Source: an uncultured Ruminococcus sp. (GTDB taxonomy: Bacteria; Bacillota_A; Clostridia; Oscillospirales; Ruminococcaceae). From it: a stretch of 8,831 bases of DNA. The stretch covers positions 1 through 8,831 of the forward strand of contig CAMOXW010000239.1 in NCBI GenBank assembly GCA_946629405.1. The letters run 5' to 3'. Below the pieces are notes generated by a model, which was not told where the DNA came from, made no database searches, and saw only the letters and a program-made list of their open reading frames with translations. Each line of letters opens with the position of its first letter. The first letter of the stretch is position 1. Positions 1 to 5,699 of this stretch are shown piece after piece. A program made the translations under genes and the position numbers.

Positions 1-655
1 GATACTCGCCGACAAGAACTATGCGAAAAACATCGAGGGAGCGCAGGCCGCCGGACTGAAGGTCGGGGCTTACTTCTTCTCGCAGGCTACCTCACAGGAT
101 GAAGCGATCGAGGAGGCTGATATGCTCATAGACGCCCTTGCACCGTACGATATCGAATATCCACTCATTTTCGACTGGGAAATAATCAGCGGTGACAATG
201 CAAGAACAGACAAGGTAACTGTTGACGAGCTCGCGGACTGCTGCGTTGCTTTCTGCGAAAGAGTGAGATCTGCGGGCTATACCCCGATGATCTACCAGAA
301 CAAGTATACCTCGATGATGAAGCTCGACGTTCAGCGGCTCACGGATTATGATTTCTGGCTCGCAGAGTACAACGACAAACCTACATATTACTACGACTTC
401 CAGATGTGGCAGTATGCCTCGGACGGCTATGTTCCGGGAATAAACGGCAATGTAGATATGAATATCTGCTTCCGCGACTACAGCAGGCCGGATGCTCCAT
501 ACGTTACCGGCGGACAGCCTGAAACGACTTCGCAGACGGCAACAACAACCACCACAGCAACGGCTGCGGCGACCTCAGCTTCAGCCGTAACGTCAACCTC
601 CGCCTCGTCTGAAAGCTCATCAACAACAACTTCAACAACTACGAATAAGCAGTAA
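1..655 (+). CDS. GH25 family lysozyme (N-acetylmuramidase), 5'-truncated by window edge
   Basis: This is the 3' part of a glycoside hydrolase family 25 gene. The frame is open from base 2, giving 217 visible residues. GH25 enzymes cleave the beta-1,4 bond between MurNAc and GlcNAc in peptidoglycan and are usually secreted. Visible signatures are VGAYFFSQA (21-29), which matches the family's VGaYhFs strand, and FDWE (57-60), which carries the catalytic Asp-x-Glu pair. WQYASDG (96-102) and the GNVDMN segment (149-154) match the conserved WQY...vDlN end of the barrel. The catalytic domain ends near residue 165. The last ~45 residues (about 173-217) are almost only Thr, Ala and Ser, like the linkers of Ruminococcus secreted proteins, but no cell-wall-binding or dockerin domain follows. 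The signal peptide and first catalytic Asp would lie upstream of the window. The gene converges on the sirtuin operon. The family call is firm; whether it acts in autolysis or against other bacteria cannot be told. Confidence 0.9.
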   Translation, partial: ILADKNYAKNIEGAQAAGLKVGAYFFSQATSQDEAIEEADMLIDALAPYDIEYPLIFDWEIISGDNARTDKVTVDELADCCVAFCERVRSAGYTPMIYQNKYTSMMKLDVQRLTDYDFWLAEYNDKPTYYYDFQMWQYASDGYVPGINGNVDMNICFRDYSRPDAPYVTGGQPETTSQTATTTTTATAAATSASAVTSTSASSESSSTTTSTTTNKQ

Positions 656-686
656 AAAAGGACGGCTCAGGCCGTCCTCTTTTTTA
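654..686. terminator. Bidirectional intrinsic terminator between convergent genes
   Basis: A perfect 7-bp GC-rich stem (660-666 with 671-677, GGACGGC/GCCGTCC) encloses a TCAG loop. On the plus strand it is followed by TC and six T (680-685). On the minus strand it is followed directly by six T, because 654-659 is a run of A. It can therefore stop both the lysozyme transcript and the sirtuin operon. The A-run overlaps the lysozyme TAA stop codon. Confidence 0.88.
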
Positions 687-690
687 AGTT

Positions 691-719
691 CAGAGCTGAG
701 AACTGACATTTCAGCTCTG
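691..719. repeat. Inverted repeat, 9-bp perfect arms
   Basis: CAGAGCTGA at 691-699 is the exact reverse complement of 711-719, with an 11-nt spacer. It lies in the 3' untranslated stretch between the bidirectional terminator and the sirtuin stop codon. A second small hairpin (732-738 with 742-748, 7 bp, 3-nt loop) covers the sirtuin stop codon. Neither is followed by a T-run on either strand. They may stabilise the end of the sirtuin mRNA, but no function can be shown. Confidence 0.5.
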
Positions 720-745
720 CTGATCTCTTACTGAGCGGATGCCGC

Positions 746-1462
746 TCATATCTGCGAAAAGACCTCGCCTATGCGGTCACATATCAGCAGGTCAGCGTTT
801 CCGTCCATCTGGGTCGGCGCCATATTTATTATGACAAGGTTCGCTCCCCTGAAATAGCGGAGGAGTCCCGCAGCAGGATAGACATTCAGCGATGTGCCGC
901 CGATAATCAGCGTGTCAGCGCCTGATATAGCCTCGACCGCTCCGTTCACGACATCGTTGTCAAGCCCCTCCTCATACAGCACAACGTCAGGCTTGATGAT
1001 ACCTCCGCATTCACACCGCGGCACTCCCTGAGAGCCGGTTATCGCCTCTATCCCGTAGAATTTGTGACATCTGGTGCAGTAATTCCGAAGCGTGCTCCCA
1101 TGCAGTTCATAGACAGTTTTGCTGCCGGCTGCCTGATGAAGTCCGTCGATATTCTGAGTGACTACCGCGGAGAGCTTTCCCGCTTTTTCAAGCTCTGCAA
1201 GCTTCAGGTGCGCCGCATTTGGCCTGGCATCGGTGCATATCATCTTCGCACGGTAGAAGCGGTAGAATTCCTCTGTCTTCTTCATGAAGAAGGTGTGGCT
1301 GAGGATAGTCTCAGGCGGATAGTCCCACTGCTGGCTGTACAGCCCGTCAACACTGCGGAAGTCCGGTATTCCGCTCTCCGTGGACACTCCTGCGCCTCCG
1401 AAAAAGACTATCCTCCGGGAGCTCTCAACTATTTCGCGCAGCCTTTCGATCTTCTCATCCAT
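746..1462 (-). CDS. Sir2-family NAD-dependent protein deacetylase (sirtuin)
   Basis: The 238-residue protein is a complete single-domain bacterial sirtuin. The family removes acyl groups from lysines using NAD, releasing nicotinamide and O-acyl-ADP-ribose in the cytoplasm. Motifs in order are GAGVS (23-27) and GIPDFR (31-36) for NAD binding, TQNIDGLH (102-109), the catalytic His121 in LHG, and a structural zinc site of Cys129, Cys132, Cys150 and Cys152. These are followed by KPDVVLYEE (157-165) and GGTSL (188-192). At the position where CobB/SIRT5-type desuccinylases carry Tyr-x-x-Arg, this protein reads Tyr67-Arg-Phe-Tyr70-Arg71, so the Arg is shifted by one. That argues mildly for deacetylase rather than desuccinylase activity (inference). 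The ATG start is supported by AGGAGG at 1471-1476, 8 nt upstream, inside the last codons of the preceding YjbQ gene. It is the last gene of the minus-strand operon. Confidence 0.95.
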   Translation of the reverse strand: MDEKIERLREIVESSRRIVFFGGAGVSTESGIPDFRSVDGLYSQQWDYPPETILSHTFFMKKTEEFYRFYRAKMICTDARPNAAHLKLAELEKAGKLSAVVTQNIDGLHQAAGSKTVYELHGSTLRNYCTRCHKFYGIEAITGSQGVPRCECGGIIKPDVVLYEEGLDNDVVNGAVEAISGADTLIIGGTSLNVYPAAGLLRYFRGANLVIINMAPTQMDGNADLLICDRIGEVFSQI

Positions 1463-1466
1463 GAGC

Positions 1467-1862
1467 TCAGCCTCCTATGACCTTGACATAGAATCTGCGG
1501 GTGCGCGGGCCGTCAAACTCGCAGAAATAGATGTTCTGCCATGTGCCGAGCACAGGCTTTCCGCCGGAAACAATGACAGTCTCGCTTGCGCCTACGGCTG
1601 AGGATTTAAGATGAGCATCGGAGTTGCCCTCAGCGTGGCGGAAGGCGTTGAGCTCAGGGAAAGTATTCGCCAGACCGAGCATGAAATCGGCCTGAACGTC
1701 AGGGTCAGCGTTTTCATTTATGGTAATTGCGGCAGTTGTATGCGGGCAGTACACAACACACAGCCCTTCAAGCACGCCGCTCTCGCTTATAGCCTCTGTC
1801 ACCTCATTAGTGATATCAACAAGGCCTTCGTTTGGTGTACTGAGCTGAAAATCAAAAAGCAT
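1467..1862 (-). CDS. YjbQ / UPF0047 family protein (secondary thiamine-phosphate synthase enzyme family)
   Basis: The 131-residue length is normal for this compact single-domain family. Diagnostic motifs are HTTAAITINENADPDV (41-56), HAEGNSDAHLKSS (76-88) with conserved His76 and His84, GTWQ (106-109) and FCEFDGPR (113-120). The histidines and acidic residues form the presumed active or metal site of the trimeric family. E. coli YjbQ has weak thiamine-phosphate synthase activity, which gave the family its name; the true physiological role is unsettled. There is no signal peptide, so it is cytoplasmic. The ATG start has AAGGAGG at 1871-1877, 8 nt upstream, made of the last codons of nth, and the gap to nth is 3 nt. 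The sirtuin follows 4 nt after its stop. No thiamine gene or thiamine riboswitch is visible nearby, so a thiamine role is not supported by context. Confidence 0.93.
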   Translation of the reverse strand: MLFDFQLSTPNEGLVDITNEVTEAISESGVLEGLCVVYCPHTTAAITINENADPDVQADFMLGLANTFPELNAFRHAEGNSDAHLKSSAVGASETVIVSGGKPVLGTWQNIYFCEFDGPRTRRFYVKVIGG

Positions 1863-1865
1863 ATA

Positions 1866-2513
1866 TTAATCCTCCTTGGGGTTATTTTGGGCGTAATAAC
1901 GGCAGAAGCCGTTCAGACTGCACGCCCCGCACTTCGGGGAACGCGCGCGGCAGATATCCCTGCCGAACAGGACTGTCCTGTGGCAGAACAGGTTCGAGGT
2001 CTCCGGGCATAGCAGCTTCACAAGGTCCCTTTCGACCTTCGCAGGCTCCTTATTGTCAGTCAGCCCGAGCCTTCCGGCGATCCTTATACAGTGAGTGTCT
2101 GTGACGACGGCAGGCTTTCCGTAAACGTCGCCGAGTATTAGATTCGCAGTCTTTCTTCCGACACCGGGCAGGCTGAGCAGCTCCTCCATAGTATCGGGGA
2201 CCCTTCCGCCGAAATCGTTTATCAGCATTGCAGCCATTTCCCTGATGCTCTTTGCCTTTGTCCGGTAAAAGCCGCAGGGCTTCACGTCCTGTTCAAGCTC
2301 CGCAGGGTCAGCTGCGGCAAAGCTTCCGAGGTCGGGATACTTCACAAAGAGAGTTTTTGTGACAATGTTCACCCGCGCATCGGTACACTGAGCTGCAAGC
2401 CGCGTGGAAATAAGCAGCTCATAGGGCTTCCCGTAGACGAGCGAGCATTCCGCATCGGGGTAAAGCTTTTCAAGAGCTGCCTCGGCAAGTGCAGCGAGCT
2501 CCTTCTTATCCAT
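1866..2513 (-). CDS. nth: Endonuclease III (DNA glycosylase / AP lyase)
   Basis: Endonuclease III removes oxidised pyrimidines and nicks abasic sites in base-excision repair. From the ATG at 2513 the product has 215 residues, close to the 211 of E. coli Nth. It has the helix-hairpin-helix LPGVGRKTA with catalytic Lys121, TDTH with catalytic Asp139, and the 4Fe-4S ligands Cys188-x6-Cys195-x2-Cys198-x5-Cys204. Each of these is offset by one from the E. coli positions (K120, D138, C187/194/197/203), which supports this start. The ATG overlaps the stop of the upstream membrane-protein gene in the string ATGGATAA. AAAGGAG at 2528-2534 lies 14 nt upstream, a long spacing, so coupling to the upstream gene probably helps initiation. 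An in-frame TTG at 2540 would add nine residues but has only a poor ribosome site. Second gene of the operon. Confidence 0.96.
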   Translation of the reverse strand: MDKKELAALAEAALEKLYPDAECSLVYGKPYELLISTRLAAQCTDARVNIVTKTLFVKYPDLGSFAAADPAELEQDVKPCGFYRTKAKSIREMAAMLINDFGGRVPDTMEELLSLPGVGRKTANLILGDVYGKPAVVTDTHCIRIAGRLGLTDNKEPAKVERDLVKLLCPETSNLFCHRTVLFGRDICRARSPKCGACSLNGFCRYYAQNNPKED

Positions 2514-2880
2514 TGGCGTTATCAGCACTCCTTTCGGCAATATTACGGCGTTTCCTGAGGATATCGTCGTATACGCGGTACATCTTCTGGACGGTGTTTT
2601 CGAGGAAATAGTAATGCTTTATGTAGAAGCCGAGCAGCACCAGTATAATGGTAACGAGCAGGAGCATCGCAAGGTTTTCGGTGAACATGACTATCCCCAT
2701 GAAGACCGAGAGTATCAGCGCAAACATCATGGTCACGAGGAAGTGAACTATCCTTTCGTGCTGCATGAAGGCGATCTTGTCCTTGTGTTCGGCAAGAATT
2801 TCTTCAAGCTCGCTGCTGCCGGAGCAGTTGTCGAGTCGTTCCTGAACGTATTTCATATAATTTTTAAGATATTCCGTCAC
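2506..2880 (-). CDS. Small two-helix membrane protein of unknown function
   Basis: I do not recognise this 124-residue protein. The N-terminal ~43 residues are hydrophilic and charged (ELEEILAEHKDK around 25-35) and could be helical. Two hydrophobic stretches at about 46-66 and 69-88, separated by a short polar turn (TEN), look like a transmembrane hairpin. The C-terminal ~35 residues are basic, with RKRR at 109-112, so by the positive-inside rule both ends should face the cytoplasm. There is no signal peptide and no catalytic motif. The start is a GTG at 2880, supported by GAGGTG 7 nt upstream; an internal ATG at codon 9 has no ribosome site. It is the promoter-proximal gene of the operon and its stop overlaps the nth start by 8 nt. 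Being a real gene is well supported by promoter, ribosome site and operon packing. Confidence 0.85.
   Translation of the reverse strand: MTEYLKNYMKYVQERLDNCSGSSELEEILAEHKDKIAFMQHERIVHFLVTMMFALILSVFMGIVMFTENLAMLLLVTIILVLLGFYIKHYYFLENTVQKMYRVYDDILRKRRNIAERSADNANG
2528..2534 (-). promoter_or_regulatory. Ribosome binding site that decides the nth start
   Basis: AAAGGAG on the minus strand lies inside the last codons of the membrane-protein gene, 14 nt before the ATG at 2513. It lies downstream of the alternative TTG at 2540, so it cannot serve that codon, and it is directly against the GTG at 2528-2526, which it cannot serve either. It therefore favours the ATG. Confidence 0.6.
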
Positions 2881-2899
2881 ATCGTATCACCTCATAAAA

Positions 2900-2928
2900 A
2901 TTATACACCTTTCCGCCTCATATGTCAA
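2900..2928 (-). promoter_or_regulatory. Consensus sigma-A promoter of the minus-strand operon, very short leader
   Basis: Read on the minus strand, TTGACA (2928-2923) and TATAAT (2905-2900) both match the consensus exactly and are 17 bp apart. Transcription should start near 2893. This is the first base of the GAGGTG ribosome site (2893-2888) for the GTG at 2880. The predicted 5' leader is therefore only about 13 nt. Confidence 0.9.
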
Positions 2929-2974
2929 TATAGGCACCGGCACACTGGGATGACCGCTTTCTTATAAAAAAGTC

Positions 2975-3003
2975 TTGAAATCCCGTGAAGTATGTGGTAT
3001 AAT
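2975..3003 (+). promoter_or_regulatory. Extended -10 sigma-A promoter of the PHP phosphatase gene
   Basis: TTGAAA (2975-2980), a 17-bp spacer and a perfect TATAAT (2998-3003) preceded by TGG (2995-2997, the TGn extended -10) make a strong promoter. Transcription should start near 3010. The GAGGTGG ribosome site at 3023-3029 follows. The promoter is divergent from the operon promoter at 2900-2928, with 46 bp between the two -35 boxes. Confidence 0.88.
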
Positions 3004-3032
3004 ATTAGAATACATTACCTGCGAGGTGGATC

Positions 3033-3878
3033 ATGAACCTTATCGACTGCCATACACATACACAGTTCTCGGTGGATTCCGAGGCTGATATCAGCAGATG
3101 CGCTGAACGAGCTATGGAGCTCGGACTTGCCGCTTATGCCATTACCGACCACTGCGAGTGCAACCGCTGGTACTCCCGGGAACACTACCCCGGCGAGACA
3201 GTCTATCCCTACTTCGACTTCGGCAGGGACTTTGAAAACTCCCTCGCTGCCGTCACCGAGCTAAAGGAAAAACTGAACGGCAAGCTCAACCTCATATGCG
3301 GTGTCGAAATGGGGCAGGCTACCCATGAGTACGCCATTGCAGAGCGCATCGTCGCCGACAAGCGGCTCGACTTCGTTCTCGGCTCAATGCACCAGCTCCC
3401 GAAAACCGAGGACTTCTGCTTCCTCGACTATAACTCAATGACCGCGGAGGAGATCGACGAGCTTTGCCGGAGATATTTCCGGGAGATATACAAGCTCTGT
3501 AAATGGGGAAAATTTGACGTCCTCTCCCACCTCACCTACCTGCTCAGGTATATTAAGAAGCAGACCGGCTCATGCCCCGATATAAGCTGCTACGATGAGA
3601 TCATCGCTGAAAGCTTCCGGCTGCTTGTGCAGAACGGAAAGGGCATCGAGATAAATACCTCCGGCATCCGTCAGGGCTTCGGGGACACATTCCCGGGGCT
3701 GAAATATGTTAAGCTCTTTCGTGACCTCGGGGGCGAGATAGTCTCCGTAGGCTCGGACTCCCATACCATTGAGGATATCGGCGCGGACGTAAGCACCGGC
3801 GCTGAGATAGCCCGGGCTGCCGGCTTCACAAGACTTGCATATTTCAAAAAGCGCAGACCGGAATTTATAGAAATATAA
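3033..3878 (+). CDS. PHP-domain phosphoesterase, probable histidinol-phosphatase (HisJ/HisK type)
   Basis: The 281-residue protein is a complete PHP-superfamily metal-dependent phosphoesterase, close in size to B. subtilis-type histidinol-phosphatases, which make L-histidinol in histidine synthesis. Metal-ligand motifs appear in the family order: DCHTHTQFS (5-13, His7 and His9), TDH (38-40), GVEMG (90-94, Glu92), GSMH (117-120, His120), SHLTY (165-169, His166) and SDSH (241-244, Asp242 and His244). Three metals are expected in the active site. The PHP fold and phosphatase-type ligand set are clear. The histidinol-phosphate substrate is inferred from overall resemblance; no other histidine gene is in view, so another phosphorylated substrate is possible. 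The ATG has GAGGTGG immediately upstream. It has its own promoter and appears monocistronic, since the inverted-repeat element starts at its stop codon. Confidence 0.88.
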   Translation: MNLIDCHTHTQFSVDSEADISRCAERAMELGLAAYAITDHCECNRWYSREHYPGETVYPYFDFGRDFENSLAAVTELKEKLNGKLNLICGVEMGQATHEYAIAERIVADKRLDFVLGSMHQLPKTEDFCFLDYNSMTAEEIDELCRRYFREIYKLCKWGKFDVLSHLTYLLRYIKKQTGSCPDISCYDEIIAESFRLLVQNGKGIEINTSGIRQGFGDTFPGLKYVKLFRDLGGEIVSVGSDSHTIEDIGADVSTGAEIARAAGFTRLAYFKKRRPEFIEI

Positions 3879-3995
3879 TTCATAATTAAGATTCATAATT
3901 CATAATTTGTTGTGTCCGCTTTTGCGGACGGATTAAGATCTTAAATATCATCGCAGTCAGACGATACATTTAATTACGCATTATGAATTATGAGT
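3878..3995. repeat. AT-rich inverted-repeat element, MITE-like intergenic unit
   Basis: The left side carries three copies of ATTCATAATT (3878-3887, 3891-3900, 3898-3907; the last two overlap by 3 nt). The arm 3891-3906 is complementary at 15 of 16 positions to 3980-3995. The interior has a small hairpin, GTCCGC-TTTT-GCGGAC (3914-3929), and a perfect 12-nt palindrome TTAAGATCTTAA (3933-3944). There is no open reading frame of note inside. The arms-plus-hairpin structure resembles short non-coding miniature elements or palindromic repeats of Clostridia genomes; mobility is an inference. The element fills most of the gap between the PHP gene and the Lrp gene, and no convincing sigma-A promoter for the Lrp operon is seen in it. 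Confidence 0.6.
3933..3944. promoter_or_regulatory. Perfect palindrome TTAAGATCTTAA, possible operator
   Basis: This 12-nt perfect palindrome lies 77 nt upstream of the Lrp-family start codon. Eleven of its bases recur exactly at 4034-4044, just inside the Lrp coding sequence, 101 bp away. A paired palindrome around a regulator's start fits autoregulation by a dimeric helix-turn-helix protein, but this is inference. The downstream copy also simply encodes residues 5-8 of the protein. Confidence 0.35.
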
Positions 3996-4020
3996 TAATC
4001 TAAGGAAGGGAAGAAAATAT

Positions 4021-4497
4021 ATGAACGATATCGTTAAGATCTTACAGCAGAACGCGCGTATCTCAAATACCGCACTCGGCGAGATACTTGGGATTTCCCC
4101 CGAGGAAGCCGCCGCAGAGATACAGAAGCTCGAGGAAAGCGGCATCATCCGCGGCTACAGCGTTATCCTCGACGACGACAAGTACGACAAATCCACAGTT
4201 CACGCCACTATCGAGCTGAAGGTCACTCCCCAGCGCGACTGCGGCTTCGACGACATCGCAAAAACTATCATGATGTACGACGAGGTCGAGAGCGTAAGCC
4301 TCATGTCCTCCGGAGCCTACGACCTCGCTGTTGAGGTCAAGGGCAGCAACCTGAAGGACGTCGCTTTCTTCGTCTCCGAGAGACTCGCTACTATCGACGG
4401 AATTCTCTCCACCTCTACCCACTTTATACTAAAAAAATATAAGGAAAAAGGCATCTTCATCGACGGTGAAGAACCGGACGAAAGGGGACTCGGCTGA
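4021..4497 (+). CDS. Lrp/AsnC-family transcriptional regulator
   Basis: The 158-residue protein has the standard two-domain layout of the family: an N-terminal winged helix-turn-helix (about 1-50, ILQQNARISNTALGEILGIS then KLEESGIIRGY) and a C-terminal RAM/AsnC ligand-binding domain (about 58-140). The latter contains the conserved GAYDLAVEVKG (98-108), where family members bind amino acids. Lrp-family proteins assemble as dimers to octamers and control amino-acid metabolism. The second helix of the HTH (SPEEAAAEIQKLE, 26-38) is rich in Ala and Glu, where classical members have Arg and Ser. The ATG has an AAGGAAGGG ribosome site (4002-4010). The aminotransferase starts 2 nt after its stop, so the pair is probably co-regulated and the enzyme's amino acid may be the ligand (inference). 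Confidence 0.92.
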   Translation: MNDIVKILQQNARISNTALGEILGISPEEAAAEIQKLEESGIIRGYSVILDDDKYDKSTVHATIELKVTPQRDCGFDDIAKTIMMYDEVESVSLMSSGAYDLAVEVKGSNLKDVAFFVSERLATIDGILSTSTHFILKKYKEKGIFIDGEEPDERGLG

Positions 4498-4499
4498 TC

Positions 4500-5699
4500 G
4501 TGATAGACTACGACAAGGTTCTTTCAGGCAAGATCAAAAATGTCAAGCCCTCAGGTATCAGGAAGTTCTTCGATATCGCCGGGACTATGGATGACGTAAT
4601 CTCCCTCGGCGTCGGCGAGCCTGACTTCTCGACCCCGTGGGTCATCCGCAAGGCCGCTATCAGCGTCCTCGAACGCAAGCATATCGTCTACGGCCCCAAT
4701 AAGGGACTTGCTCCGCTCCGGAAGGCTATTTCAAACCGTATAAGCCAAAAGCACGGCGTAAGCTATGACCCTGACAAGGAAGTTATCGTGACCGTCGGAG
4801 GCTCTGAGGCTATCGACCTTGCACTCCGCGGCATCATCGACCCGGGCGACGAAGTGCTAGTTGTCGAACCGTGCTTCGTCTGTTATGCCCCTCTGGTAGA
4901 GCTTGCAGGCGGTGTCCCGGTAGCTGTTCCCACAAAGGTTGAGAATAATTTCAAGCTGACCGTTGACGACCTCAGCGGCAAGATCACTGACCGCACAAAG
5001 CTTCTGATACTCCCCTTCCCCAACAATCCGACCGGCGCTGTCATGACCCGCGAGGACCTTGATCCCATCGCGGAGCTTCTCCGTGACACGAATATCATGG
5101 TGCTCTCGGACGAGATATACTCCGAGCTGACCTACGGCAGAAAGCACTTCTCTATCATCGAGCTCGAGGGTATGCCGGAGAGAACTATCTACGTCAACGG
5201 CTTCTCCAAAGCCTACGCCATGACAGGCTGGAGGCTCGGCTATGTACCCGCTCCCGAGCCGATAATAACCCAGATAGCCAAAATACACCAGTACGGCATC
5301 ATGTGCAGCCCCTATATAAGCCAGAATGCCGCCATTGAAGCGCTCGAATCCTGCGATATGGAGATCGCTAAAATGGTGGACGAATACAACATCCGGAGAA
5401 AGTTCCTCGTCAGCGAATTCAACCGCCTCGGGCTGACCTGCTTTGACCCCGAAGGTGCGTTCTATGTCTTCCCATGCATAAAAAGCACCGGGCTCGACAG
5501 CGAGGAATTCTGCGAAAGGCTGCTCTATGAGGAAAGGGTCGCCGCGGTTCCCGGAAGCGCATTCGGAAGCTCCGGCGAGGGATATATGCGTATCTCCTAT
5601 GCTTACTCCCTCAAGCATCTCATGGAAGCTATGAAGCGCATCGAAAAATTCCTTGCTAAGTTAGAGGCTGAGAAAAATGAAAATAAAGACCGCAGCTAA
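4500..5699 (+). CDS. Class I/II PLP-dependent aminotransferase
   Basis: The 399-residue protein is a full-length fold-type I aminotransferase of the AspC/PatA group (COG0436-like). It moves an amino group between an amino acid and a 2-oxo acid with pyridoxal phosphate in the cytoplasm. Visible landmarks are GVGEPDFSTP (37-46), the substrate-binding loop near the N-terminus, YGPNKG (64-69), PNNPTGAV (174-181), SDEIY (203-207, PLP-ring Asp204 and Tyr207), SKAYAMTGWRLGY (236-248) with Schiff-base Lys237, and YMRISYAYS (362-370) with the carboxylate-binding Arg364. The exact substrate (aspartate, aromatic, methionine or other) cannot be read from the sequence. The start is a GTG 2 nt after the Lrp stop, with AGGGGA about 11 nt upstream, so it probably depends on translational coupling. 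Its 3' end overlaps ispE by 23 nt. Confidence 0.93.
   Translation: MIDYDKVLSGKIKNVKPSGIRKFFDIAGTMDDVISLGVGEPDFSTPWVIRKAAISVLERKHIVYGPNKGLAPLRKAISNRISQKHGVSYDPDKEVIVTVGGSEAIDLALRGIIDPGDEVLVVEPCFVCYAPLVELAGGVPVAVPTKVENNFKLTVDDLSGKITDRTKLLILPFPNNPTGAVMTREDLDPIAELLRDTNIMVLSDEIYSELTYGRKHFSIIELEGMPERTIYVNGFSKAYAMTGWRLGYVPAPEPIITQIAKIHQYGIMCSPYISQNAAIEALESCDMEIAKMVDEYNIRRKFLVSEFNRLGLTCFDPEGAFYVFPCIKSTGLDSEEFCERLLYEERVAAVPGSAFGSSGEGYMRISYAYSLKHLMEAMKRIEKFLAKLEAEKNENKDRS

Noticed and set aside
691..719. The 9-bp inverted repeat as the sirtuin operon terminator
   Set aside because: No T-run follows it on the minus strand; the hairpin at 660-677 has one on both strands and is the better terminator.
1467..1862. 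A thiamine-synthesis role for the YjbQ gene from its family name
   Set aside because: The name comes from a weak side activity; no thiamine gene or riboswitch is seen nearby.
1064..2012. Plus-strand open frames opposite the sirtuin, YjbQ and nth genes
   Set aside because: All are antisense shadows of three well-supported genes and show no motifs.
1866..2540. TTG at 2540 as the nth start
   Set aside because: Its ribosome site is poor, and the ATG at 2513 gives a length and catalytic-residue positions within one of E. coli Nth.
2614..2967. Plus-strand open frame opposite the membrane protein and its promoter
   Set aside because: His-rich, low-quality translation with no family resemblance; it crosses both divergent promoters.
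4857..5618. Long minus-strand open frame (253 codons) opposite the aminotransferase
   Set aside because: It lies wholly inside a gene with every expected catalytic motif, has no family resemblance, and is explained by codon bias of the plus-strand gene.
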